A stretch of DNA of 64,000 bases from CBDDHT01 sp965227905 (GTDB lineage Bacteria > Pseudomonadota > Alphaproteobacteria > Rhizobiales > Methyloligellaceae), in contig OZ245780.1 of assembly GCA_965227905.1 (NCBI GenBank), forward strand, positions 5,952,001-6,016,000, written 5' to 3'. The translations under genes were made by a program, and so were the position numbers. Below the pieces are notes generated by a model, which did no database searches, was not told the origin of the DNA, and saw only the letters and a list, made by a program, of their open reading frames with translations. How positions within the stretch are numbered: the stretch's first letter is position 1; the number at the start of each line of letters is the position of its first letter. This document shows positions 25,833 through 34,504 of the stretch, one piece after another.

Positions 25833-27074
25833 ATGGCACGCCTGGAAGACATGCCGAAGTGGGATCAAGACTATCTGGGTAATCTTCCCTGCCCGGAGTT
25901 TGCGGACAATCCCTGGGTGGCCGGCCCACCACTCAGCAAGCGGCGAGTCGCAATCATCACAACAGCCGGGCTTCAAAGACGTGGCGATGACGCATTTATG
26001 GAAGATTCCGCCGATTTCCGTGTTATCCCCGGCGATATCGATGCGGGAGATCTGGTGATGAGCCACATCTCGGTCAATTTCGATCGATCGGCCTTCCAGC
26101 AGGATCTCAATGTGGTGTTTCCCATCGATCGCTTGAAAGAGCTCGCGGACGAAGGGATCATCGGTTCCGTTGCCGATTATCATTATGCCTTCATGGGCGC
26201 GACCGACCCTCGAGATATGGAACCTGCCGCGCGGCATGTCGCCGGCCTCCTCAAGGGAGACGCGGTCGACGCGGTCCTTCTCGTACCGGTCTGACCGCGC
26301 TGTTCGCGCGCCGTGGGCGCGCTCGCACACTATTTTGAGGACGAAGGGCTACCGACCGCCGGTATCAGTCTCGTTCGTCTGCATACAGAGATCACGCGGC
26401 CTCCGCGTGCGCTTTGGGTCCCCTTTGAGCTGGGCCGCCCTCTGGGCGTGCCGGGGGATCCGGATTTTCAGACACGCGTTCTTCGTACAGTATTGGATTT
26501 GTTCGAGAGAGAGTCAGGCCCGATTCTCGACGATTATCCAGAAGATGCCTCCTCGTCCGGCAACGATCCGGACGAAGGTATGGCCTGTACGGTGTCTTTT
26601 CCTGCTCCAGCGTTGGACAAAGAGACAACCGAACAGGCACTTCTGCGGGAGATTGGCCGTCTGGATCAGTGGTACAAGCTGGGTCTCGAGCAGCGTGGCC
26701 GGACAACTGTCGGTGCAAGTAATCTCGACATGAAGACGATTGCCATCTTTATCGCCGGTCTTGTCGATGGCATTGAGCCCGCAAATCCGCGCGATGATCT
26801 GGAACCGGGGGAAACACTGAAGCTTGCGTGCGAAGACATGCGCGCCTTTTATTCCGAGGCGGTCACGATGCAACCCGGCCAAACCGGATTGGCATCGAGT
26901 GCACTTTCGGAATGGTTCTGGAACGAGACCGCAGCCGGCAAGGCGTTTTGGGCGCTGCGGGAGATTTGTCTGGCAAGCGACGACAAAATGATGAAGGCCA
27001 TGGGCCGCTACATTCTGGTGCCCCGCTCTCAGCTAAAGGACGTTGGCGACAATCCCGAGTTTGAGACGACGTGA
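25833..27074 (+). CDS. GrdB-like selenoprotein with in-frame UGA (Sec154)
   Basis: Reads through TGA at 26292-26294 as selenocysteine: VLLVPV-U-PRCSR. The UxxC(S/T)R arrangement is the redox site of the glycine/sarcosine/betaine reductase selenoprotein B family. Both flanking open frames are in the same phase, both look like one protein, and a hairpin follows at the right distance. Full product is 413 residues; the part after Sec includes VGALAHYFEDEGLPTAGISL, typical of the family, and a helical C-terminal region of about 150 residues. I chose ATG 25833, 6 nt after AGGA; ATG 25827 and 25779 are in frame. Divergent from selA. No GrdA or GrdC is nearby, so true glycine reductase is unlikely. 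Confidence 0.9.
26292..26322 (+). promoter_or_regulatory. SECIS hairpin for the GrdB-like selenoprotein
   Basis: The UGA at 26292-26294 is followed after 11 nt by GCGCGCC-GTG-GGCGCGC (26306-26322), a perfect 7-bp stem, or 6 bp with loop CGTGG. The loop begins 18 nt after the UGA, inside the usual bacterial range. The 10-mer GCGCGCCGTG at the same 11-nt spacing recurs in the Sec-GST gene. Confidence 0.8.
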
Positions 27075-27090
27075 CCGTTGGCACTCGGTG

Positions 27091-27133
27091 CAAAAAATAA
27101 AAAAAGGCCGAGCGTCGATTACGACGCTCGGCC
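27091..27133 (-). terminator. Intrinsic terminator of the HAD gene
   Basis: A 12-bp perfect stem (27106-27117 with 27122-27133, loop ATTA). Read on the minus strand it is followed by TTTTTTATTTTTT, a textbook rho-independent terminator 17 bp after the HAD stop. On the plus strand there is no T-run. Confidence 0.9.
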
Positions 27134-27150
27134 CTGAAATTCTGCCCGCC

Positions 27151-27855
27151 TTATTCTGCAGCCGTGCGTTCTGCCTTTTCTTTGGCAAGAATGTCTGCAA
27201 GCTCTTGCAGACTCTTCACGTTATAGGTCGGCTCGACACCGATCTGCAGCTGTGGCTGCCAGGCACGGTTTGTCCAGGCGCAATTCAAACCCTGGCGCAC
27301 TGCACCAACGATCTCCCAGAAGTGCCCCGTGACCCAGAGGATGTCTTCCTTGGCACAACCGGCACGTTCCATACCAAGCTGATAGACCTTCGGTGACGGC
27401 TTGAACGCCTGTGCCTCTTCGCCTGATGAGATGATTTCGTCGATATATTCGGCTGTTCCAGCATACGCCGAATGATCTTCGATCATCTTTTTCGTCGGAT
27501 TTGCGACGATCTTGAGGATCAGTCCCTGTTCCTTGAGCGACTTGAGAGCGCCGAGAACATCGGGATATGCCCGGAGCTTGTGATAGTTGTTGTTGATCTC
27601 GGTAATTTCAGCATCGGTCAACGGCACGCCGTGCTTGTCGCAAGCCCAGCGCAAACACGCTTCGTTGAGCCTAGGATGCGGCACGAAGCTGTCGGACAGC
27701 GTCGTATAGAACATCGCCCATTTCTGTTGAAAGCGCCAATCATGGGAGATTTGCTGCGCCATATTGGATTCGCCCACATAAGGCTCAATGACGTCGGCTA
27801 TCGAGTAATTGTCGACAAGCGTTCCCCACGTATCGAAGAGTAGTACTTTCGGCAT
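27151..27855 (-). CDS. HAD-superfamily, 2-haloacid dehalogenase (type II)-like hydrolase
   Basis: 234 residues. Motif I is LLFDTWGTLVDN, with the nucleophile Asp in the FDxxGTLVD context of L-2-haloacid dehalogenases. Motif II region: KIVANPTKKMIEDH. Motif III and IV: SSGEEAQAFKPSPKVYQLGMER and ILWVTGHFWEIVGAVRQGLNCAWTNR. The canonical Asn/Ser after motif II and the acidic end differ slightly, so a phosphatase or other HAD activity is possible. GGAGG lies 8 nt before ATG 27855. It stands alone, convergent with the GrdB-like gene. Confidence 0.83.
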   Translation of the reverse strand: MPKVLLFDTWGTLVDNYSIADVIEPYVGESNMAQQISHDWRFQQKWAMFYTTLSDSFVPHPRLNEACLRWACDKHGVPLTDAEITEINNNYHKLRAYPDVLGALKSLKEQGLILKIVANPTKKMIEDHSAYAGTAEYIDEIISSGEEAQAFKPSPKVYQLGMERAGCAKEDILWVTGHFWEIVGAVRQGLNCAWTNRAWQPQLQIGVEPTYNVKSLQELADILAKEKAERTAAE

Positions 27856-27976
27856 ACCTGTTTCCTCCATTGGAACGGATAACTGTCGGGCGGCCACGCG
27901 CTGCCAGATCTGCCTCATTCTCGCGTGGCCGATGGGGCCTGACAATCAAGCAATTGACAATCGGAATGAAATTCAA

Positions 27977-28243
27977 TCACCGCAATATGAGGCGAAGAAG
28001 CATCCTCACCAGGTGAGCCATCCAAATGATTGGCAGCCATGGGATGAATGTAACGAGGAAGATGCTGAGCATGATCGTTTCCGACCGGTCCTCCTCATTC
28101 TCATGCTTAAATCCCGTCAACCGCCGCCATAGATAACCATAACCCGGCCGAAGTTCTTCCCATAATGACGGACCCAATGCCACGATCCCATATCTCCGGT
28201 CATTGCACTTATTTGGCTCCAACCTAGCTGCAGCGCAGGCCAC
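27977..28243 (-). CDS. Possible small membrane protein
   Basis: Open frame of 88 residues whose C-terminal 33 form a strongly hydrophobic segment (TIMLSIFLVTFIPWLPIIWM and on), preceded by a charged stretch LTGFKHENEEDRSET. That pattern is protein-like. I see no convincing ribosome site and no family, so the gene is tentative and the start uncertain. Confidence 0.3.
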   Translation of the reverse strand: MACAAARLEPNKCNDRRYGIVALGPSLWEELRPGYGYLWRRLTGFKHENEEDRSETIMLSIFLVTFIPWLPIIWMAHLVRMLLRLILR

Positions 28244-28327
28244 TTCACCAGGGCCGTTACTGCCGCAGTTGGATCGCGTATGGTGAACGCTTGTTAGTCA
28301 TCGACATTTCCGCAAGCGAGTTTCCTC

Positions 28328-29341
28328 ATGAAAGTAGGCCTCTTTCTTACCAACCAACAAACCCTCGAGACAGATATGGTCGAGGCTTTGGACCAGCAGA
28401 TAGAGATGGTCCATGTGGCAAGAGATCATGGGTGGGATTCACTCTTCACCGGCCAACACTATCTCAATGAAGGCAACAACAAGCAGCTTCAAACCGTCCC
28501 ATTCTTAACGCGTCTTGTGCCCGAAGCCGGCGAGATGACGGTCGGTCTCGGCGTTCTTCTGCTCAATCTGCACAATCCGGTCTGCACGGCTGAGACGGTG
28601 GCCTCATTGGATGTTATTGCACGTGGCAATTTTGTTTTCGGCGTCGGCCTGGGATACCGGGATGTCGAGTTCGATGCTTTCAATGTTCCGCGAGGTCAGC
28701 GCGCCAAGAGATTTGAGGAATACCTGAAACTGGTACAGCGCCTGTGGACCGAAGACGAAGTGTCTTATGAAGGGCCGATGTGCAAACTCGACCGAGTTCG
28801 CATGAACATTCGTCCCGTACAGAAACCCCGCCCTCCGATCTGGATCGCCGCAAACAACGACAAAGCCGTTGCGCGTGCGGCCCGCATGGGAGATGCCTGG
28901 TTCATCAACCCCCATTCCAAGCTGGAAACGATTGCCCGCCATGTCGCGCTCTATCGCGCTGAACTCGACCGCCATGGCAAATCACAGGACTGCGAACTCC
29001 CGGCAATCAAAGAGATATTCTGCGCGAAAGATCGTGAGACAGCTATCGACATCGCCGGTCCCTACCTGTTCGGCAAATATCAGGACTACGCCAAATGGGG
29101 GCAGGATAAGGTTATGCCGAAGGGCGAAACTTTCGACCAATCTCCGGAGGATCTGTTTGCCAACCGATTCGTGCTCGGTTCCCCGGAGGAGTGTTACGAA
29201 CAGCTCAAGCCCTATTGGGAGACGCTTGGAATCAACCATCTCGTTGTCCGCTCGCACTGGGCTGGAATGCCTGTCCAACCTGTTAAGGAAGCAATGCGCC
29301 TGTTCTCCACCGAACTCTTGCCGGAACTCCGCAAAGTCTGA
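28328..29341 (+). CDS. LLM class flavin-dependent oxidoreductase
   Basis: 337-residue luciferase-like TIM barrel. Signatures: MKVGLFLTNQQT, WDSLFTGQHYLNEGN, GVLLLNLHNPVCTAETVASLD, FVFGVGLGYRDVEFDAFNVP, RPPIWIAANNDKAVARAARMGD and the C-terminal SHWAGMPVQPVKEAM. It resembles the 5984-7015 protein in length and layout but is clearly diverged. It uses reduced FMN or F420; the substrate is unknown. It is the only gene in its transcription unit as far as can be seen, with an 84-bp gap from the small membrane ORF upstream. Confidence 0.87.
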   Translation: MKVGLFLTNQQTLETDMVEALDQQIEMVHVARDHGWDSLFTGQHYLNEGNNKQLQTVPFLTRLVPEAGEMTVGLGVLLLNLHNPVCTAETVASLDVIARGNFVFGVGLGYRDVEFDAFNVPRGQRAKRFEEYLKLVQRLWTEDEVSYEGPMCKLDRVRMNIRPVQKPRPPIWIAANNDKAVARAARMGDAWFINPHSKLETIARHVALYRAELDRHGKSQDCELPAIKEIFCAKDRETAIDIAGPYLFGKYQDYAKWGQDKVMPKGETFDQSPEDLFANRFVLGSPEECYEQLKPYWETLGINHLVVRSHWAGMPVQPVKEAMRLFSTELLPELRKV

Positions 29342-29653
29342 TTCGGCATTTCCGCCACGGCGGACGAGGGATCCGAACAGGTATTTGCGTCGTTTCGAAC
29401 CGATTCGCTGAAAGTGCAAGGAATCCATAACCAAAAAAGAGGGATTTGGTTCCGATCGACACGATTTGGCCGTCTATTAACCCCAGAACGCCTGCACTTG
29501 GGATGGGATCCGAGGCGATGTTGCGCTTCTGCCACAGACACGCAGACAAAATTACAACAGAGGTTGCGATTTGACTGGCAATCCTAATGAGCCTGCGTCT
29601 AAGTGGTTCTCGGATGATGAAATTGGCACTTACGGTGATTGGGGGACAATCCA
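29342..29653 (+). other. Porin upstream region
   Basis: 312 bp without a convincing gene. It should carry the porin promoter and a long leader. The porin ATG is preceded by a G-run (TTGGGGGACAATCC). Confidence 0.4.
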
Positions 29654-31048
29654 ATGCGTAACATTCTAACAGCAACGGCAGTAGCCGGATTGATGATGGG
29701 CGGGATTGCCCTGACACCAGCTCAAGCAGCTGATTTGGGCGGCGATTGCTGCGCCGACCTCGAAGAACGCGTTGCCGAACTCGAAGCAACGACGGTCCGC
29801 AAGGGAAATCGGAAGGTTTCCGTCAAGCTTTCGGGTCAGGTGAACAAGGTTTTGATCATCTGGGATGATGGGGACGACACGGACGCATACATCACAGACA
29901 ACACGGAAAGCTCAACGCGTTTCCGTTTCACGGGTTCTGCGAAGTTCAAGCCCGGCTGGTCAGCTGGCTTCTTGATCGAAATCGAGGTCGAAAGCGGCCG
30001 CTCGAGCAGTGTCGACCAGAAGTCGGATGACCGTCCAACCGAGAACGGCGACGGTGCACTCGAAGGTCGTAAGATGGCTGTGTACTTGAAGAGCGATCGT
30101 CTTGGCACCTTGTGGATGGGCCGTTACTCACCCGCCACGGACGATATTTTACTCCTAAATATTGCCGGCACACCGAATGTCGACGCCACGATGCTTACGG
30201 GCATGGGCATGTACAATCGGCTTTCCGGTGTGACGGGCGCTGGTGGCTTAGTCAATCTGAGACTTGGCGACCTGAGACGCTTTCAGGACACACGCCGCGC
30301 CAACGTCATTCGCTATGACACGCCGTCATTGGCCGGCTTCGTGTTCTCCGCCTCCTGGGGTGAAGACGACCTCGCCGACGTCGCGGTCCGCTACAAGAAG
30401 GAGTGGAACTCGATCCGGGTTGTCGGTGGCATCGGCTATAGTTGGGATACGGACGAAGACGAAGATGGCGATATGCGCGGTTGCGGTGCAGGCTTTGCCG
30501 GCACGAACGGCTTCGGTGCTACCACCGGTCCTTGCCGTCAGGTCGCAACGGACTTCGAGCGCCTCACGGGTTCGGTCTCGATCATGCATACGCCGACCGG
30601 TCTCTATACCTATTTCGGCGGTGCGCGCGATCAGTTCAACAACCAGACTATACCAACCACACTCAGCGGCAGGACATCCCTTCCAGACCAGACGACATGG
30701 TACATCCAGGCTGGTATCAAACGTCGCATGCTGTTCCGGGAACTCGGCGCCACGACCATCTACGGCGAGTATCAGGAAGCAGATGATGCTGGTATAGGTC
30801 GAAGCCTTACCAACCTCGGACAGGCTGGTAACACCTTCGAGATCACCGATACCGAGTTGACATCTTGGGGCTTCGGTCTGGTGCAGGACATCGACAAAGC
30901 AGCCATGCAACTGTGGACGAGCTTCCGGCAATTCGATCCTTCGGTCCAGGGCATCTCCTCTGGCGCGACAAACCAGAACTTCCAGACGGGTGGCCTGGTT
31001 CTCGAAGAGCAGTTCCAGATCCAAGTCGGCGCAAAGATCAAATTCTGA
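29654..31048 (+). CDS. Outer-membrane porin (alphaproteobacterial porin family)
   Basis: 464-residue general porin. The signal peptide ends at AQAADLGGDCC. A short coiled segment with the two Cys and LEERVAELEAT follows, then a beta-barrel: KVSVKLSGQVNKVLIIWDD, STRFRFTGSAKFKPGWSAGFLIEIE, GTLWMGRYSPATDDI and a terminal strand ending KIKF with C-terminal Phe as required for BAM insertion. This layout is characteristic of Rhizobiales porins and supports the taxonomic call. ATG 29654 is preferred over an in-frame TTG five codons upstream. It is monocistronic, with a terminator 30 bp after the stop. Confidence 0.9.
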   Translation: MRNILTATAVAGLMMGGIALTPAQAADLGGDCCADLEERVAELEATTVRKGNRKVSVKLSGQVNKVLIIWDDGDDTDAYITDNTESSTRFRFTGSAKFKPGWSAGFLIEIEVESGRSSSVDQKSDDRPTENGDGALEGRKMAVYLKSDRLGTLWMGRYSPATDDILLLNIAGTPNVDATMLTGMGMYNRLSGVTGAGGLVNLRLGDLRRFQDTRRANVIRYDTPSLAGFVFSASWGEDDLADVAVRYKKEWNSIRVVGGIGYSWDTDEDEDGDMRGCGAGFAGTNGFGATTGPCRQVATDFERLTGSVSIMHTPTGLYTYFGGARDQFNNQTIPTTLSGRTSLPDQTTWYIQAGIKRRMLFRELGATTIYGEYQEADDAGIGRSLTNLGQAGNTFEITDTELTSWGFGLVQDIDKAAMQLWTSFRQFDPSVQGISSGATNQNFQTGGLVLEEQFQIQVGAKIKF

Positions 31049-31078
31049 TCAAACCGACAACAGTCTGACACAAACACG

Positions 31079-31115
31079 AAGCCGGTCCCGAAAGGGGCCG
31101 GCTTCTTCTTTTTTG
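31079..31115 (+). terminator. Intrinsic terminator of the porin gene
   Basis: An 11-bp stem with one G-U (AAGCCGGTCCC / GGGGCCGGCTT, loop GAAA), followed by CTTCTTTTTT on the plus strand. Strong rho-independent terminator. Confidence 0.88.
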
Positions 31116-31323
31116 GGATATGCACTTCTTTCGAAACCGATGGTTCGCGCGGCAGGGTTGCTCAATTGACAGCCTGTTTTCATGCATTCTTTCAGCACGC
31201 ATCGGCCGGAATTGACCTATGCCACAGAGAGGGTGGTCCAGCCTGACCCCTTGATCTAAAACTTGCGGCCAGAATTCAGGCTACGGATTCGTTCAGCAAA
31301 TCCGGGAAAAGGGATCATCTTCG

Positions 31324-31944
31324 ATGCTAAAACTGTTCTATGCACCAGGAACCTGTGCTCGGGCCTCTCATATTGCACTGGAGGAAACGGGCCAGTCATT
31401 TGAGGCAACCAGGCTCGACTTCGGTTCAGGTCAACAGACACAGCCGGAATATCTAGCCGTCAATCCGAAAGGCCGCGTTCCGGCACTGATAACGGACCGC
31501 GGTACTCTGACCGAGACGCCCGCCATCCTCGCATACATCGCGCAAACCTACCCGGACGCCAATCTCGCACCACTGGGCGATCCGTTTGCGTTCGCGGAAA
31601 TTCAGGCATTCAACAGCTACCTGTGCTCCACCGTCCATGTCGCTCATGCTCATAAAATGCGCGGAAGCAGATGGGCTGACGAGGCGAACTCGCTGGCAGA
31701 TATGAAACAGAAGGTCCCGATGACAATGGGCGCCTGCTTTGATCTCATCGAGAGCGAGATGTTCAAAGGCCCATGGGTCATGGGCGAGGCCTACTCGATT
31801 GCCGACGCCTATCTCTTTACCATTGCCAGCTGGCTAGAGGGCGATGGTGTCGATTCAACAAAGTTCCCCAAAGTCCATGAGCATATGGGCCGCATGAAAG
31901 AACGCGAGGCCGTCCAGAAAGTCTTGTCTGCCGAGCAATCGTAG
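31324..31944 (+). CDS. Glutathione S-transferase, beta-class-like
   Basis: 206 residues. The N-terminal thioredoxin-fold domain has LFYAPGTCARASHIALEE, with the Cys of beta-class GSTs in place, and the cis-Pro segment GRVPALITDRGTLTETPAIL. The C-terminal helical domain has PWVMGEAYSIADAYLFTI with the conserved N-capping Asp. A complete, ordinary Cys-type enzyme, useful as a contrast with the Sec-type GST at 50817-51512. It stands alone after the porin terminator. Confidence 0.9.
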   Translation: MLKLFYAPGTCARASHIALEETGQSFEATRLDFGSGQQTQPEYLAVNPKGRVPALITDRGTLTETPAILAYIAQTYPDANLAPLGDPFAFAEIQAFNSYLCSTVHVAHAHKMRGSRWADEANSLADMKQKVPMTMGACFDLIESEMFKGPWVMGEAYSIADAYLFTIASWLEGDGVDSTKFPKVHEHMGRMKEREAVQKVLSAEQS

Positions 31945-32120
31945 CAATACAGAGGGTCTTTGGTCGGTATTCCACCCAAACATTGAACGCACTTTCAATT
32001 CGGTCCTGACCAAGCCATTCTTTGGTTTCGGTTGACTTCGACGTAGGATCCAAGCCTAGAGAATGGGTTCGAGACAGCAATATTTGGGACTGGGCCAAGG
32101 CCCTGAGGAAGGAAACGACC

Positions 32121-33815
32121 ATGAACTCTGCTCGTGTCGCCATACTGATTGCAGGCGTTCTTGGTGGTAGCACGTCAGCAACTGCTCAAACTCTTCCCGA
32201 CTGGTCGATAGCGGCCATCTGCGCGCGCGATAGCGCTGCTGGTCAATGCCGACTCTACGAAGGTGTAGCGCGGCAAGAGATTGTCGCATCGTGGAAGTTC
32301 CTCCCTGAGGAGTGGCGCCGAGGCTGCCTGACGGCCTTCAAAGCACCTCTTGAGCCAAGCTGGCGTATCCTCGCCGATTGCTTCACAGAGCGCATGAATC
32401 AATCCAAGGCCGACAAAAGAGCAGAAGTCGAAGCTGCGGCAGACGAAGCAGAGAAAAAGGCAGCCGAAGCTGAAGCCAAACGCAAGGCCGAGGAAGCTGC
32501 CCGCCTGAAGGCCGAAGCCGAGGCGAAGCGCATGGCCGAAGAAAAGGCGCGATTGGCTGCCGAAGCTGAAGCCAAACGCAAGGCCGAGGAAGCTGCCCGC
32601 CTGAAGGCCGAAGCCGAAGCAAAGCGTATGGCTGAGGAAAAAGCGCGATTGGCTGCCGAAGCTGAAGCCAAACGCAAGGCCGAGGAAGCTGCCCGCCTGA
32701 AGGCTGAAGCCGAGGCGAAGCGCATGGCTGAAGAAAAGGCGCGATTGGCTGCCGAAGCTGAAGCCAAACGCAAGGCAGAAGAAGCCGCTCGCCTGAAGGC
32801 CGAAGCCGAAGCGAAGCGTATGGCTGAGGAGAAGGCGCGATTGGCTGCCGAAGCTGAAGCCAAACGCAAGGCCGAGGAAACTGCCCGCCTGAAGGCCGAA
32901 GCCGAAGCGAAGCGTATGGCTGAGGAGAAGGCGCGATTGGCTGCCGAAGCTGAAGCCAAACGCAAGGCCGAGGAAACTGCCCGCCTGAAGGCCGAAGCCG
33001 AAGCAAAGCGCATGGCTGAGGAGAAGGCACGACTAGCCGCCGAGGCCGAAGCCAAACGCAAGGCCGAGGAAGCTGCCCGCCTGAAGGCCGAAGCCGAGGC
33101 GAAGCGCATAGCTGAGGAGAAGGCACGACTAGCCGCCGAGGCCGAAGCCAAACGCAAGGCCGAGGAAGCTGCCCGCCTGAAGGCCGAAGCCGAAGCGAAG
33201 CGCATGGCTGAGGAGACGGCACGATTGGCTGCCGAAGCTGAAGCCAAACGCAAGGCAGAAGAAGCCGCTCGCCTGAAGGCCGAAGCCGAAGCAAAGCGTA
33301 TGGCTGAGGAGAAGGCGCGATTGGCTGCCGAAGCTGAAGCCAAACGCAAGGCAGAAGAGGCTGCCCGCCTGAAGGCCGAAGCCGAAGCAAAGCGTATGGC
33401 TGAGGAAAAGGCACGATTGGCCGCCGAGGCAGAGTCCAAACGCAAAGCGATCGCCGATGCCTGCGAGCAAAAACTCGATGGCATCGCATCGAAGGGGATT
33501 ATCCGTTTCAGGATCGGGCGTGCCGAGATTGATAAGCGGGCATTGTCGACCCTGAACAAGCTGGTCGAGGCCGCCAAGTCATGCAAAACGGTCAAAATTG
33601 CCGTCGAAGGCCATACGGACGCCAGCGGTTCGGCGGATGGTAATCAGCGATTGTCACTCAAGCGCGCTCAGGCCGTTATGGATTACTTCGTGTCGGCCGG
33701 CGTCGATGGAACGCGCCTTAGTGCCGTCGGGTACGGCGAATCAAAGCCAATAGCCGACAATAGTTCGGCAGCCGGTCGCGCCAAAAACCGCCGCATCGAG
33801 TTCACGGTCAATTAG
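32121..33815 (+). CDS. OmpA-domain protein with a 320-residue repeat coiled coil
   Basis: 564 residues. A signal peptide (1-19, ending ATAQ) is followed by a Cys-containing region of about 75 residues (four Cys). A long charged helix follows, made of ten 32-residue repeats (two 16-residue halves beginning AEAEAKRKAEEAARLK and AEAEAKRMAEEKARLA). A C-terminal OmpA/peptidoglycan-binding domain comes last, with VEGHTDASGSADGNQRLSLKRA and the NRRIEFTV end. Probably spans or reaches across the periplasm to bind peptidoglycan, somewhat like TolA or Pal-type proteins. ATG 32121 follows AAGGAAACG. Single gene. Confidence 0.85.
   Translation: MNSARVAILIAGVLGGSTSATAQTLPDWSIAAICARDSAAGQCRLYEGVARQEIVASWKFLPEEWRRGCLTAFKAPLEPSWRILADCFTERMNQSKADKRAEVEAAADEAEKKAAEAEAKRKAEEAARLKAEAEAKRMAEEKARLAAEAEAKRKAEEAARLKAEAEAKRMAEEKARLAAEAEAKRKAEEAARLKAEAEAKRMAEEKARLAAEAEAKRKAEEAARLKAEAEAKRMAEEKARLAAEAEAKRKAEETARLKAEAEAKRMAEEKARLAAEAEAKRKAEETARLKAEAEAKRMAEEKARLAAEAEAKRKAEEAARLKAEAEAKRIAEEKARLAAEAEAKRKAEEAARLKAEAEAKRMAEETARLAAEAEAKRKAEEAARLKAEAEAKRMAEEKARLAAEAEAKRKAEEAARLKAEAEAKRMAEEKARLAAEAESKRKAIADACEQKLDGIASKGIIRFRIGRAEIDKRALSTLNKLVEAAKSCKTVKIAVEGHTDASGSADGNQRLSLKRAQAVMDYFVSAGVDGTRLSAVGYGESKPIADNSSAAGRAKNRRIEFTVN
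32463..33422 (+). repeat. Ten tandem 96-bp repeats inside the OmpA-domain gene
   Basis: Ten in-phase units of 96 bp with only synonymous or single-residue changes (T for A in units 5 and 6, I for M in unit 7, T for K in unit 8), plus a decayed start of an eleventh. Each unit is itself two 48-bp halves. The near-identity at DNA level implies recent expansion and likely length variation between strains. Confidence 0.95.
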
Positions 33816-33961
33816 AGCGAAATGCATCTGTCGAAGAGCAGTTAAAGGCCGGTCGAGACCGAGCATAGCGCCCGTCTTTCGCCGCTCGGGCATAATCCAT
33901 CGAAAAATTTTTGTTCCGGAGACCAAGGAAACCGTTCGCGCACGCGTCTAAGGCTTAAAGT

Positions 33962-34504
33962 ATGGGCGTCATGACGGACCTCGAATTGGCCAGACGCGCC
34001 GGCAACGGCGACAAAGCAGCGTTCCAGGAAATCCTGGAACGGCACTACGATACCGTCTATCGCATCGCGGTCCGCTTCACGGGAAACGAAGCGGACGGCG
34101 CCGATATTACGCAGGATGTCTGCCTGTCACTCGCCGACAAGATTACGTCGTTCCGTGGTAAGAGCCAGTTTTCGACCTGGCTATACAGGGTCGTCATCAA
34201 TGCCTGCCGTGACTTTGCCCGGCGGCAGAAGACCGTTCACACGCTGCAAGACAATTATGCCGTTTTCCGTGAGCGTGATGCCGCGGATACACGTCACACT
34301 GCGGAGCGGCGCGACTGGCTGAACGAGACAGTCCAAGGGCTACCGCCTCAGTTGCGTGAGACAGCCCTACTCGTTCTTGGCGAAGACTTGAATCATGCGG
34401 ATGCAGCACGCGCTCTTGGATGCGCTGAGAGCACGGTGTCCTGGCGGATGCACAAAGTCCGCAAGAAACTCAAAGAGTTAGTGGATACGTTCCATGACGG
34501 ATGA
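33962..34504 (+). CDS. ECF-type RNA polymerase sigma factor
   Basis: 180 residues. Region 2 has LERHYDTVYRIAVRFTGNEADGADITQDVCLSLADKITSFRGKSQFSTWLYRVVINACRDFARR. Region 4 has LPPQLRETALLVLGEDLNHADAARALGCAESTVSWRMHKVRKKL, a helix-turn-helix. It overlaps the following VWA gene by 11 bp, so the two are translationally coupled. In such pairs the partner often regulates the sigma factor. ATG 33971 is an alternative start. Confidence 0.92.
   Translation: MGVMTDLELARRAGNGDKAAFQEILERHYDTVYRIAVRFTGNEADGADITQDVCLSLADKITSFRGKSQFSTWLYRVVINACRDFARRQKTVHTLQDNYAVFRERDAADTRHTAERRDWLNETVQGLPPQLRETALLVLGEDLNHADAARALGCAESTVSWRMHKVRKKLKELVDTFHDG

Noticed and set aside
26292..26294. TGA splitting the GrdB-like gene, which could be a nonsense mutation or two genes
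   Set aside because: Both halves are in one phase, the UxxC motif is restored by Sec, a SECIS hairpin follows, and the sel genes are adjacent.
32399..33595. 398-codon minus-strand open frame rich in Ala, Ser and Arg
   Set aside because: Arises because the 96-bp repeats have no stop on the opposite strand; pure repeat artefact.
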